Source: Candidatus Hakubella thermalkaliphila (lineage in GTDB: Bacteria; Actinomycetota; Humimicrobiia; Hakubellales; Hakubellaceae). From it: DNA of 36,991 nt. A model generated the notes under the pieces. That model was not told the origin of the DNA, searched no databases, and was given only the letters and a program-made list of their open reading frames with translations. Of the stretch, positions 1 to 7,620 are shown piece by piece; the first letter of the stretch is position 1, and every line of letters starts with the position of its first letter. Position numbers and translations under genes: made by a program. The DNA is taken from NCBI RefSeq assembly GCF_013281975.1, contig NZ_BLRZ01000005.1, forward strand, positions 1-36,991, given 5' to 3'.

Positions 1-1
1 T

Positions 2-760
2 AAGCTGATAGGCCAATATGTGGTGGATGGAAACATCCTCAAGATGCTGCAGGCCTGGCTTAAAGCGAAGGTAGTAGACCGGGGAGAGGTGCTCAATCCA
101 GAGGAGGGATCGCCCCAAGGTGGGGTCATCTCCCCGCTCCTGGCAAATCTATATCTCCATCAGTTTGATGAGGAGTGGCACAAAAGACACAATCATAGAC
201 GGTGGAGGTATGATGCAGTGCTAACCAGATATGCGGATGATCTGATCCTACTTGCCCCGAGTGAAGATGAAGGGATATGGCGCGAAGTGGTAAACATTCT
301 GGAAGGGTTGGGTCTCGTTGTTAATCAGCAGAAGACAGGCTTTTACCATGCCAGAGAGGGATTTGACTATCTTGGATATCACTTTGTGAGAAGCTATTCC
401 AGGAGGCATCAAAAGGATGTCACCTATGTGATTCCCACAAAGAAGTCCAGGAAACGGGTCTGGGACAAGATACGCTGGTACACAGATAAAAGGAGGTATC
501 AAAACCTTCCCGTAGAGTGGATTGTGGAAAAGCTCAATCCCATCCTGTTGGGATGGACCAACTACTATGCCCATACCAACAGCCATCGCATCTTCAGGAA
601 GCTACAGGCCTATACCAATAGTCGTCTTCGGAAAGCACTACGCTACAGGCGCAAGAAAGAAGGGGTTGGCAGGTATCGGGATCTGCCGAATCACATTCTT
701 TACAAGCGTTATGAGCTGGCTTGCATAGGAATGGGCCGAATTGAGTATTGCCGGTCATAA
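2..760 (+). CDS. ltrA: Group II intron reverse transcriptase/maturase, C-terminal part
   Basis: This is the C-terminal part of an intron-encoded protein that reverse-transcribes the intron and helps it splice. The reading frame is open to the window edge, so the N terminus is missing. Visible motifs are RT block 4 (GSPQGGVISPLLANLYL), the catalytic YADD of block 5 (RYADDLILLAP), block 6/7 (FDYLGYHF) and the maturase X domain (LNPILLGWTNYYAH, then basic residues). The protein ends with a basic tail and shows no zinc-finger or HNH endonuclease, so integration probably uses nicked or single-stranded DNA. The visible part has intact motifs and no frameshift. Activity cannot be judged without the 5' half. 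Confidence 0.9.
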   Translation, partial: KLIGQYVVDGNILKMLQAWLKAKVVDRGEVLNPEEGSPQGGVISPLLANLYLHQFDEEWHKRHNHRRWRYDAVLTRYADDLILLAPSEDEGIWREVVNILEGLGLVVNQQKTGFYHAREGFDYLGYHFVRSYSRRHQKDVTYVIPTKKSRKRVWDKIRWYTDKRRYQNLPVEWIVEKLNPILLGWTNYYAHTNSHRIFRKLQAYTNSRLRKALRYRRKKEGVGRYRDLPNHILYKRYELACIGMGRIEYCRS

Positions 761-783
761 TGCTGCCGGAAGAAGGCAAGAGG

Positions 784-817
784 AAAGCGGTATGCTCGAA
801 AAGGGCACGTACCGTTT
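784..817 (+). ncRNA. Group II intron domain V
   Basis: A 34-nt hairpin whose arms AAAGCGGTATGC and CACGTACCGTTT pair, with the AGC catalytic triad at 786-788 and a purine-rich loop. It matches the standard domain V pattern in length and spacing, and it lies 23 nt after the maturase stop, where domain V belongs. Confidence 0.8.
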
Positions 818-935
818 GATGAGGCAGGGGATGGAGACCAGGATATGGTAGAGCTAGTAAGGCACTCTCAGAGGAAACGGAGAGAAACAGATAAGCACTA
901 CCTAAGTCTATGGCGCCATTCCTTGACCCTACTCT

Positions 936-957
936 GCAAGTCCGGTTCTGTGAGGGG
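936..957 (+). other. Second domain-V-like 3' half (possible remnant of another intron)
   Basis: GCAAGTCCGGTTCTGTGAGG resembles the 3' strand of domain V plus the start of domain VI in other bacterial group II introns, but no matching 5' strand is adjacent. It lies directly after the probable 3' end of the first intron. It may be the leftover of a second insertion, or chance. Confidence 0.3.
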
Positions 958-997
958 ATTTATTAACAATGAAACTATTTCGAAAGGAGTAAGAGTT

Positions 998-1660
998 ATG
1001 AGTTCTACTCGACAGATCATAATAGTAGGTCCTCCTGGTTCAGGCAAGGGGACTCAAGCAGATCTTATCAGCCGGGAGCTGGGAATACCCCATATCTCTA
1101 CCGGAAATATTTTCCGAGAGGCTATCCACAAGGATTCCGAGCTGGGTGCAACTGCCAGAAGCTTTGTGGAAAAGGGCGAGTTGGTTCCGGACCATATTGT
1201 TACTGCTCTGGTACTGGAAAGGATCAAAGAGGATGATTGCCGAAAAGGCTTCATCCTGGATGGCTATCCGAGAAACCTGGATCAGGCTCTCGATTTGGAC
1301 AGGAATCTTGAAATCAGCGATGGGCCTCTGGATCTGGTTCTTAATATGGTAGTGGAGCGGGGGGAGCTCGTCAGAAGGCTGACCGGAAGAAGGGTCTGCC
1401 GGAAGTGCGGAGCTGTTTACCATATTGTTTTCAAACCTGCCCTGGTTGCTGGACGCTGTGACCTCTGTGGAGGAGAACTTTATCAGAGAAGCGATGACCA
1501 ATCGGAAACGGTAAACAAGCGTTTGGACGTTTTTGAAAAACAGACCGGGCCAGTCATAGGGCACTACCGACGAAGGGGTCTGGTACGAGACATAGATGGT
1601 TCCTGTTCCAGAGATGAGGTCTTCCAGGCGATCAGAAAGGTGTTAAACAATCTAAAATGA
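998..1660 (+). CDS. adk: Adenylate kinase
   Basis: Adk (220 aa) converts ATP and AMP to two ADP. The P-loop GPPGSGKGTQ lies near residues 10-19, the AMP-binding region includes STGNIFR, and GFILDGYPR is the usual GF(V/I)LDGFPR motif. The LID domain carries two pairs of cysteines (CRKCG and CDLCG), the zinc-binding form common in Gram-positive and thermophilic bacteria. The frame is open further upstream to 845, but that part lies in intron-derived sequence. ATG 998 has a good AAGGAG at 984-989 and the family's usual N terminus. The stop overlaps the map start as ATGA, indicating translational coupling. Confidence 0.96.
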   Translation: MSSTRQIIIVGPPGSGKGTQADLISRELGIPHISTGNIFREAIHKDSELGATARSFVEKGELVPDHIVTALVLERIKEDDCRKGFILDGYPRNLDQALDLDRNLEISDGPLDLVLNMVVERGELVRRLTGRRVCRKCGAVYHIVFKPALVAGRCDLCGGELYQRSDDQSETVNKRLDVFEKQTGPVIGHYRRRGLVRDIDGSCSRDEVFQAIRKVLNNLK

Positions 1661-2406
1661 TTATTTGTAAGTCTAGGGACGAAATAAGGAAGATAGGAGA
1701 GGCTGGCCAGTTGGTAGCACAAGTTCTCTCCAAGATGAAAGACCTTATTAAGCCTGGTGTCACCACCGAGGAATTGGACCAATTTGCCGAGGAGCTGATT
1801 CTAAAGAGCGGGGCCACTCCAGCCTTTAAAGGATATAGAGGGTATCCCAAAAGTGTTTGCGTGGAGATCAATGAGTGTGTGGTCCATGGCATACCAGATA
1901 GCCGGAGGCTCAAGGAGGGGGACATTATAGGAATAGACGTGGGAGTCCAACTGGATGGGTATTATGGCGATGCGGCTGTGACCTATCCTGTGGGAAGAGT
2001 ATCGGCAGAAGCAACAAAGTTGATAGAGGTTACCCAACAGGCTCTTTTCCAGGGGATTGAGTATTGTCGGGTTGGGAATAGACTCTCTGATATCTCTCAC
2101 GCTATTCAGAGCGTGGCCGAAAGAAACGGATTTTCCGTAGTAAGAAACTACGTGGGTCATGGAATAGGTCGGGAGATGCATGAGGATCCCCAGATTCTTA
2201 ACTACGGACCACCCCACCAGGGCCCCTTATTAAAAGAGGGAATGGTCTTTGCCATAGAGCCCATGTTGAACTGTGGTACCTATGAGGTGGAAGTGCTGCC
2301 GGACAATTGGACCGTAGTGACCCGGAACAGGAGACTTTCGGCTCACTTCGAGCACACCGTGGCTATCACGGATCAGGGGCCCCTGATTCTGACCGAACTG
2401 TTCTAA
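1657..2406 (+). CDS. map: Methionine aminopeptidase, type I
   Basis: Map (249 aa) removes the N-terminal methionine from new proteins in the cytosol. The pita-bread metal ligands are visible in order: IDVG and GDAA (Asp pair), GHGIG (His), AIEPM (Glu) and HFEHT (Glu), with the conserved VVHGIP histidine before them. The protein starts directly with the catalytic domain and has no zinc-finger extension, so it is the short type Ia form. It overlaps adk by 4 bp. A 99-bp gap with a promoter separates it from infA. Confidence 0.96.
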   Translation: MIICKSRDEIRKIGEAGQLVAQVLSKMKDLIKPGVTTEELDQFAEELILKSGATPAFKGYRGYPKSVCVEINECVVHGIPDSRRLKEGDIIGIDVGVQLDGYYGDAAVTYPVGRVSAEATKLIEVTQQALFQGIEYCRVGNRLSDISHAIQSVAERNGFSVVRNYVGHGIGREMHEDPQILNYGPPHQGPLLKEGMVFAIEPMLNCGTYEVEVLPDNWTVVTRNRRLSAHFEHTVAITDQGPLILTELF

Positions 2407-2441
2407 GTCTTGGATGGGGAAGTGGATCTAAAAAGGGCAAC

Positions 2442-2470
2442 TGGACACAGAATCGGGCCGTTGTTATAAT
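2442..2470 (+). promoter_or_regulatory. Internal sigma-70-type promoter before infA
   Basis: TGGACA at 2442-2447, a 17-bp spacer and TATAAT at 2465-2470, with an extended -10 TGT just before it. Predicted transcripts start about 30 nt before infA. This would let the infA-rplQ translation/transcription block be expressed separately from adk-map. Confidence 0.65.
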
Positions 2471-2505
2471 CCTATTCTGCCAAAATTTAGAGAAGGGGTG
2501 TAAGT

Positions 2506-2727
2506 ATTCCTAAGAAAGAGGACGCTATAGAGGTAGAGGGCACTGTCCTGGTGCCTTTGCCCAATGCCATGTTCAAAGTAGAACTGGATACCGGACATAA
2601 GGTGTTGGCTCATATTTCTGGGAAGATGCGCATGCACTACATTCGGATTCTGCCAGGAGATAGAGTGGTGGTGGAGCTTTCACCCTATGATCTGAGCAGG
2701 GGCAGAATTGTTTACCGATTCAAGTAG
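2506..2727 (+). CDS. infA: Translation initiation factor IF-1, apparent ATT start
   Basis: IF-1 (73 aa) binds the ribosomal A site during initiation. The reading IEVEGTV...[24 protein letters not shown]...[23 protein letters not shown] matches the single OB-fold of the family over its whole length. There is no in-frame ATG, GTG or TTG at the right place: an in-frame TAG lies at 2488, and the first GTG and ATG fall at 2551 and 2569, inside conserved sequence. ATT at 2506 is preceded by AAGGGG (2493-2498) at 7-nt spacing and gives the normal N terminus (M)[14 protein letters not shown] starts are best known from infC, where IF3 senses them. A sequencing error is the alternative. Confidence 0.85.
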   Translation: MPKKEDAIEVEGTVLVPLPNAMFKVELDTGHKVLAHISGKMRMHYIRILPGDRVVVELSPYDLSRGRIVYRFK

Positions 2728-2762
2728 AGACATGGCCAAAGAACCCATATCCGGGAGTAAGA

Positions 2763-2876
2763 ATGAAGGTTAGACCATCGGTGAAGAAAATGTGTGAAAA
2801 ATGCAAGATTATAAAGCGCAAAGGGAAAATTCTGGTGATCTGTTCTAACCCTCGTCACAAACAGAGACAGGGATAG
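2763..2876 (+). CDS. rpmJ: 50S ribosomal protein L36
   Basis: This 37-aa protein begins [15 protein letters not shown] and has the three cysteines and one histidine (C-x2-C, C, H) of the zinc-binding C+ form of L36. It lies between infA and rpsM, its usual place. A GGGAG site precedes the ATG. The length is the family's normal one. Confidence 0.95.
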   Translation: MKVRPSVKKMCEKCKIIKRKGKILVICSNPRHKQRQG

Positions 2877-2895
2877 GGTCAAAGAGGAGGGTATC

Positions 2896-3267
2896 TTGGC
2901 TAGAATAGCCGGAGTCGATTTACCGAGAGATAAACATATTGAGATTGCTCTGACCTATATTTTTGGTGTAGGCAGATCTATGTCTAGAAAAACCCTGGCC
3001 GAGACGGCCATAAAGGGAGATACCAAGGCCAAAGATCTAACCGATGAGGAGGTTACCCGTCTCCGGGACTATATCAACGCTAATCTTAAGGTAGAGGGTG
3101 ATCTGAGGAGAGAAATCTCCCAGAATATCAAAAGACTGATAGAAATAGGTTCCTACCGGGGAATCCGCCATAGAAGAGGTCTACCCGTGAGAGGGCAGAG
3201 AACTCACACCAACGCCCGAACCCGGAAAGGAAGAGCTCGACCGGTAGGTGTGAAGAGGAAGAAGTAG
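2896..3267 (+). CDS. rpsM: 30S ribosomal protein S13
   Basis: S13 (123 aa) sits in the head of the 30S subunit, contacting the P-site tRNA and forming bridges to the 50S. The N terminus [26 protein letters not shown] is typical, as is the basic C-terminal tail [24 protein letters not shown]. The start is TTG, supported by GAGGAGGG a few bases upstream and by the family's normal length. It is followed after 14 bp by rpsK. Confidence 0.96.
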   Translation: MARIAGVDLPRDKHIEIALTYIFGVGRSMSRKTLAETAIKGDTKAKDLTDEEVTRLRDYINANLKVEGDLRREISQNIKRLIEIGSYRGIRHRRGLPVRGQRTHTNARTRKGRARPVGVKRKK

Positions 3268-3281
3268 GAGGAGGTCAGGAA

Positions 3282-3683
3282 TTGGTAGCCAGACAGGTGG
3301 CCAGGAAGAAGACTGGCAGAAAAAAGGTCAAGAAAAATATCGTACATGGAGCAGCTCACATCCAGTCCACGTTCAATAATACCATTGTGACTATCACGGA
3401 TCTCAGCGGAAATGCTATTTCCTGGGCCAGTGCGGGTACCGTAGGCTTTAAGGGATCTCGCAAGAGCACACCCTTTGCGGCTCAACTGACTGCCGAGTCA
3501 GCAGCCAGAAAGGCTATGGAACACGGGCTCAAGAAAGTGGAGGTCTTCGTAAGGGGTTCCGGTTCGGGCCGGGAGACGGCTATCCGTTCTCTTCAGGCAA
3601 CTGGACTGGAGGTGGGAAGTATAACCGATGTAACCCCGGTACCCCACAATGGTTGTAGACCCAAGAAGAGAAGAAGGGTGTGA
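3282..3683 (+). CDS. rpsK: 30S ribosomal protein S11
   Basis: S11 (133 aa) lies on the 30S platform near the mRNA exit. The core [26 protein letters not shown] and the C terminus [16 protein letters not shown] are diagnostic. The TTG start follows GGAGGAGG at normal spacing. The N terminus has the basic extension ([13 protein letters not shown]) common in Gram-positive S11. The gap to the chosen rpsD start is only 5 bp, so the two are coupled. Confidence 0.96.
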   Translation: MVARQVARKKTGRKKVKKNIVHGAAHIQSTFNNTIVTITDLSGNAISWASAGTVGFKGSRKSTPFAAQLTAESAARKAMEHGLKKVEVFVRGSGSGRETAIRSLQATGLEVGSITDVTPVPHNGCRPKKRRRV

Positions 3684-3688
3684 GGGAG

Positions 3689-4315
3689 ATGGCCAGATAC
3701 ACAGAATCAGTATGTAAATTATGTCGGAGGGAGAGAGAAAAGCTCTTCTTGAAAGGGGCTCGTTGTTTCACTGATAAGTGTGCCATGGAGCGAAAACCAT
3801 ATGTCCCTGGAGAAAAAGGCCGTAGTGGTTCTAGAGAGACGGAGTATCTTATCCAGCTCCGGGAGAAGCAGAAGGCCAAGAGGATTTTTGGACTCCAGGA
3901 GAGGCAGTTCAAAAATTATTACAAGAAGGCCAGTGCCCAAAAGGGTATAACCGGAGAAAATCTGCTGAGACTACTGGAAACCCGTCTGGATAGCGTGGTA
4001 TACCTGATGGGACTGGCTGCATCTCGGAGCGAGGCCAGACAGTTGATCAGCCACGGCCATGTTCGGGTCTCCGACCGTAAAGTGGATATATCTTCCTTCC
4101 AGGTAAAGCCTGGCCAGATTATCGAGATAGACGGAAGGAGCAAAGACATGGACAGGATAAAATCAGCCCTGGAGCTCTCTTCGGGATTAGAGATGCCGGA
4201 GTGGCTGGAAGTAGACCGGGAGAATCTTAAGGGAACGGTTCTCAGATATCCTTTGCGAGAGGAGATCAAAGCGCCGGTCCGAGAGCAGCTTATCGTGGAA
4301 CTTTATTCCAAGTAG
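3689..4315 (+). CDS. rpsD: 30S ribosomal protein S4
   Basis: S4 (208 aa) nucleates 30S assembly by binding 16S rRNA. The N terminus ARYTESVCKLCRRERE with later cysteines (ARCFTDKCAMERK) forms the four-cysteine zinc site of the C+ type. The S4 RNA-binding domain (LDSVVYLMGLAASRSEARQLISHGHVRVSDRKVD) follows. A GTG at 3680 is also in frame, but ATG 3689 gives the standard start and length. In many bacteria S4 represses its own operon by binding a leader; no such leader was recognised here. Confidence 0.95.
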   Translation: MARYTESVCKLCRREREKLFLKGARCFTDKCAMERKPYVPGEKGRSGSRETEYLIQLREKQKAKRIFGLQERQFKNYYKKASAQKGITGENLLRLLETRLDSVVYLMGLAASRSEARQLISHGHVRVSDRKVDISSFQVKPGQIIEIDGRSKDMDRIKSALELSSGLEMPEWLEVDRENLKGTVLRYPLREEIKAPVREQLIVELYSK

Positions 4316-4341
4316 CCGCCAGTGCAGGAGGGAAAACATCC

Positions 4342-5268
4342 GTGTTGATGCAGAAACCGGAGATCAAAATCGAAAAGATAGATGACTGCGAAGGTATATT
4401 TGTTATCGAACCTCTGGAGCGGGGGTTTGGTCACACCCTGGGTAATTCTCTGAGGAGAGTGCTCCTTTCATCCATTCAAGGGTATGGCGTAACTTCCATT
4501 AAGGTTGAGGGCGTGCTGCATGAGTTTTCGACCATCGAGGGAGTAAAGGAGGACACTACTGAGCTTATTCTAAATCTAAAAAAGTTGGTCTTCCGGTCGA
4601 AGTCTGAGGAGCCTATCAAGATAACCTTAAGAAAGAAAAAGCCAGGGGTGGTGTGGGCAGGAGACATTCAGGTTCCGGCCGAAGCCGAAATAGTCAATAA
4701 GGATCTCTACATAGCCACGCTTAATGAGGATGGCCGTCTGGAAATGGAAATGACGGTCGAAAAAGGAAGAGGGTACGTTTCTGCTGAGCAGAACAAAAGG
4801 GGCAAAGAGAGCGTGGGTGAGATACCCATAGATACTATTTTCTCTCCTGTGCTCAGGGTTACTTATGAAGTAGCAGAAACCCGGGTGGGTCAGAGGACGG
4901 ACTTTGACAAGTTGACTCTTTATGTTAAGACCGATGGCAGCAGTAAGCCAGACGAAGCTCTTAGTCAGGCAGCCAAGATTCTCGACAATCATCTGGTGCT
5001 GTTGATGAATCTATCGGCCAAAAGCATGGAAGAGGAGGTCTTCGGCGCCAGCGAACTACTTCTCAAGCATGGCAATCTTCCTGCCATCGAGGATCTGAGG
5101 TTGTCGGCCAGGTCCTTTAACTGTCTCAAGAGGGAAGGCATCGATACTATAGACAAGCTAATCAGTTACTCCGAGGAGGAGCTGATGGAGATAAAGAATT
5201 TCGGAGCTAAATCTATTGACGAAGTTAAGGAAAAGCTCAAGACCCTGAATCTCAAGCTGAAGAGTTAA
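4342..5268 (+). CDS. rpoA: RNA polymerase alpha subunit
   Basis: RpoA (308 aa) dimerises to start RNA polymerase assembly. The N-terminal domain includes RGFGHTLGNSLRRVLLSSIQGYGVTSIKVEGVLHEF and the C-terminal domain (about residues 240-305) contains LPAIEDLRLSARSFNCLKREGI, the helix-hairpin-helix that contacts UP elements and activators. The start is GTG at 4342 after GCAGGAGGG; an in-frame ATG two codons later is the alternative. rplQ follows after 42 bp. Confidence 0.96.
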   Translation: MLMQKPEIKIEKIDDCEGIFVIEPLERGFGHTLGNSLRRVLLSSIQGYGVTSIKVEGVLHEFSTIEGVKEDTTELILNLKKLVFRSKSEEPIKITLRKKKPGVVWAGDIQVPAEAEIVNKDLYIATLNEDGRLEMEMTVEKGRGYVSAEQNKRGKESVGEIPIDTIFSPVLRVTYEVAETRVGQRTDFDKLTLYVKTDGSSKPDEALSQAAKILDNHLVLLMNLSAKSMEEEVFGASELLLKHGNLPAIEDLRLSARSFNCLKREGIDTIDKLISYSEEELMEIKNFGAKSIDEVKEKLKTLNLKLKS

Positions 5269-5310
5269 ATTATAGCCTGACCGGCGCCTACCAGGAGGAT
5301 TAGCATTTAT

Positions 5311-5715
5311 ATGGTTAAACCTAAGAAGGGTCCTCGATTGGGCAGTGATAGTAGCCATCAAAAGGCTATGCTCAGAAATCTGGCTATTTCCTTAATCGAA
5401 CATAAGAGGATTAGAACCACCGAAGCTAAGGCCAAAGTAGCTCGCTCCCTGGTGGACAAGGCGGTCACTTTTGCCAAAAGGGCGGATCTGGCCGCTCGTC
5501 GAAGATGCTTGCAGCTTCTGGACAACGAGAAGGCTGTACGCAGACTATTTGAAGAAGTAGCTCCTAAATACGAGAATAGGGAAGGTGGATATACCAGGAT
5601 ACTCAAGATCGGGGATCGTCCCGGCGACAATGCTCCCATGGTGTATCTAGAGTTGGTAGATCTGGAGCCACAGAAAAAGAAATCGCCCAAGAAGCGGACC
5701 GCTCCCAAGAAGTAG
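5311..5715 (+). CDS. rplQ: 50S ribosomal protein L17
   Basis: L17 (134 aa) lies near the peptide exit tunnel. The core GPRLGSDSSHQKAMLRNLAISLIEHKRIRTTEAKAK and the end MVYLELVDLE are typical. A lysine-rich tail (KKKSPKKRTAPKK) extends it beyond the compact form, as in several actinobacteria. AGGAGG at 5293-5298 lies 12 nt from the ATG, a longish spacing. It ends the ribosomal block, and its stop codon is the first base of a hairpin. Confidence 0.95.
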   Translation: MVKPKKGPRLGSDSSHQKAMLRNLAISLIEHKRIRTTEAKAKVARSLVDKAVTFAKRADLAARRRCLQLLDNEKAVRRLFEEVAPKYENREGGYTRILKIGDRPGDNAPMVYLELVDLEPQKKKSPKKRTAPKK

Positions 5716-5733
5716 GGCCAAAGCAATTGGCCC
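5715..5733 (+). terminator. Hairpin at the rplQ stop (weak terminator candidate)
   Basis: GGGCCAA and TTGGCCC pair perfectly around a 5-nt AGCAA loop, starting on the last base of the rplQ stop codon. No U tract follows, so it may be a processing or stabilising hairpin rather than a full intrinsic terminator. Confidence 0.4.
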
Positions 5734-5749
5734 ATAATCCACTAAAACC

Positions 5750-5917
5750 TGTTTGACATTACTAAAATCTTGCAGTATATGTGGAGGTGAAAGGTCATTA
5801 GCGAGAACTACCGTCAGTTCGACGGGAAGTCAGGCCTGTGGACATTATGTAAGACCGGCATTGGCTGGCAGTACTGATAGAAGCAGGAACCGAACCTCAA
5901 GTCTGAGATTTGAGTAA
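5750..5917 (+). pseudogene. Possible TnpB (IS200/IS605) C-terminal remnant with terminal hairpin
   Basis: One frame is open through this otherwise gene-free 260-bp gap. It reads CSICGG, then TVSSTGSQACGHYVRP, ending EAGT-like in an adjacent frame and TSSLRFE in this one. This resembles the zinc-finger-to-C-terminus style of TnpB proteins (S-x-G-x-ACG...VRP). The end of the frame forms a hairpin: CCGAAC CTCAAGTC tga GATTTGAG ... TTTCGG. That is where TnpB elements carry the right end and the omega-RNA scaffold. There is no body of tnpB. The family call rests on short motifs, so it is tentative. Confidence 0.35.
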
Positions 5918-5976
5918 GTTTCGGAGAACGGGAAGGCGTCCATTCTTTACCAGGGATATGGGGTTTCAGTTGACTC

Positions 5977-6723
5977 ATGGACAATCCACCGAGCAAGAAT
6001 GTGAGGCTGGTTCTGGAATATGATGGTGCCCGATATCATGGCTTTCAGAGACAGGCAGGGCGGGCGACCATTGAGGAAGAACTACTGGCCGGGATGGAGA
6101 GGATCCTGCAACAGAAGGTAAAAATTAGCTACGCCGGGAGGACGGACGCCGGAGTCCACGCCCGCTGGCAGGTAATCAACTTTCATACAACCAGAGACAT
6201 AGACCCTCATAGATTTAGATGGGCCTTGAATTGCGTGCTTCCCCAGGATATTGTGGTTAAAAGAGCAGAGATAGTTGCTTTGGATTTTGATGCTCGGAAA
6301 AATGCCCGGGAGAGAGAATATAGGTACTACATTCTTAACAGAGCGTACCCCAGCGCCTTTAACCAGAGATGCTTGTTAGTAACCAGAACTCTGGATATAG
6401 AGGGTATGAAGGAAGCCTGTGGATACCTGGAAGGAACTCACGAGTTTAACTCCTTCTGCAAATTGGAGGAAGAAGGGACAGATACCGTAAGAAACTTGTA
6501 CCAATGTGAGTGTCGAAAAGAGGAAGATTTTGTTATTTTAATCTTTAGGGCTAATTCCTTTCTTCGGCATATGGTTCGGAGTATGGTGGGAACTATAATG
6601 GAAGTAGGTTTGGGCAAGATGGCGCCGACGGGTGTAAGAGAAATATTGGAATCCAGAGATAGGCGTAGAGCTGGAGCTACGGCAGAAGCCCGAGGATTAT
6701 TTTTATGGGATGTAAGGTACTGA
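5977..6723 (+). CDS. truA: tRNA pseudouridine(38-40) synthase
   Basis: TruA (248 aa) makes pseudouridine at positions 38-40 of tRNA anticodon stems. The catalytic aspartate is in YAGRTDAGVHA (D57). Other family marks are LEYDGARYHGFQRQ at the start, REREYRYYILN in the middle and FLRHMVRSMVGTIMEVG near the end. The ATG has only a weak ribosome site. It follows rplQ in many Gram-positive genomes. rplM begins 21 bp downstream. Confidence 0.95.
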   Translation: MDNPPSKNVRLVLEYDGARYHGFQRQAGRATIEEELLAGMERILQQKVKISYAGRTDAGVHARWQVINFHTTRDIDPHRFRWALNCVLPQDIVVKRAEIVALDFDARKNAREREYRYYILNRAYPSAFNQRCLLVTRTLDIEGMKEACGYLEGTHEFNSFCKLEEEGTDTVRNLYQCECRKEEDFVILIFRANSFLRHMVRSMVGTIMEVGLGKMAPTGVREILESRDRRRAGATAEARGLFLWDVRY

Positions 6724-6744
6724 GCTTCATTGGTCAGGGGATTT

Positions 6745-7185
6745 ATGAATAAATTGGCCAAAACTTATGTGACCAAGGAAAAGGACATTAGTAGAAACTG
6801 GTATGTGGTGGATGCCCAGGGTCAGACACTGGGGCGTCTGGCCAGCCGGGTGGCTACTATCCTGATGGGAAAACACAAACCCATCTTCACTTGCAATCTG
6901 GACGTGGGCGATCATGTCATTGTTATTAATGCCTCTAAGGTAGTACTGACCGGACAAAAACTGGAACAAAAAAAGTACTACCATCATTCCGGATATCCGG
7001 GCGGACTAAAGGAAGAGACCTACGGAGATCTGATGGCCAGAAAACCGGAGTTTGTGGTAGAGAAAGCCATTAAGAATATGTTACCCCATAATAAGCTGGG
7101 CAGGCAGATGTATAGAAAACTCAAGGTCTATACGGGGTCAGATCATCCCCATCAAGCCCAGAAGCCCATATCTTTGAAGATCTGA
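6745..7185 (+). CDS. rplM: 50S ribosomal protein L13
   Basis: L13 (146 aa) binds 23S rRNA early in 50S assembly. The signature [27 protein letters not shown] and the later [30 protein letters not shown] are diagnostic. A TTG five codons upstream is open, but ATG 6745 with AGGGG just before it matches the usual N terminus. rplM-rpsI pairing is almost universal in bacteria. Confidence 0.95.
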   Translation: MNKLAKTYVTKEKDISRNWYVVDAQGQTLGRLASRVATILMGKHKPIFTCNLDVGDHVIVINASKVVLTGQKLEQKKYYHHSGYPGGLKEETYGDLMARKPEFVVEKAIKNMLPHNKLGRQMYRKLKVYTGSDHPHQAQKPISLKI

Positions 7186-7221
7186 TACTTGCAAACTGAA
7201 CTACATCCAGGAGGTCTGGCA

Positions 7222-7617
7222 TTGGCAGAAGAATTGAGATATATGGCAACGGGTAGGAGAAAGACATCTGTGGCCAGGGTCATGCTGGTTTCTGGCGAGG
7301 GGAAAATAACGGTCAACAAGAGAAATCTGGCTGACTACTTTCCTCAGGATACCTTGATCAAAAAGATAAAGGATCCCCTGAGTTTGACCAACACGGAGAG
7401 CTCTTATGATGTAATAGTCAAGGTTTCAGGGGGAGGTGTATCCAGTCAGGCTGGAGCAGTAGCGCTGGGAATTGCCAGGGCTCTTTTGCAAGCCGACGAG
7501 TCCCACCGTTCTACGTTGAAGAAAGAGGGCCTCTTGACCAGGGATCCTCGAATGGTGGAGAGAAAAAAGTACGGATTGAAGAAGGCCAGAAAACGGCCTC
7601 AGTTCTCCAAGAGATAA
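7222..7617 (+). CDS. rpsI: 30S ribosomal protein S9
   Basis: S9 (131 aa) reaches the P-site tRNA with its C-terminal Lys-Arg, seen here in the ending [12 protein letters not shown]. The start [27 protein letters not shown] is standard. The frame opens at 7189, but AGGAGG at 7209-7214 sits 7 nt from TTG 7222 and gives the normal length. ATG 7243 is another possible start. It is followed after 3 bp by glmM. Confidence 0.94.
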   Translation: MAEELRYMATGRRKTSVARVMLVSGEGKITVNKRNLADYFPQDTLIKKIKDPLSLTNTESSYDVIVKVSGGGVSSQAGAVALGIARALLQADESHRSTLKKEGLLTRDPRMVERKKYGLKKARKRPQFSKR

Positions 7618-7620
7618 ACC

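Larger units (their letters stand above)
1..935 (+). mobile_element. Group II intron, 3' portion (5' end outside window)
   Basis: The window opens inside an intron-encoded reverse transcriptase. Its stop at 760 is followed by a domain V hairpin (784-817) and a sequence ending in CCTACTCT near 925-934, which resembles the usual 3' end of bacterial introns. The maturase has no HNH endonuclease domain at its C terminus, as in the IIC class and some others. The intron lies just upstream of adk, where secY usually sits. The exact 3' splice site is not determined. Confidence 0.7.

Noticed and set aside
845-997. N-terminal extension of adk from 845
   Set aside because: The frame is open, but the residues are encoded by intron-derived sequence and do not resemble Adk. 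ATG 998 has a strong ribosome site and the standard N terminus.
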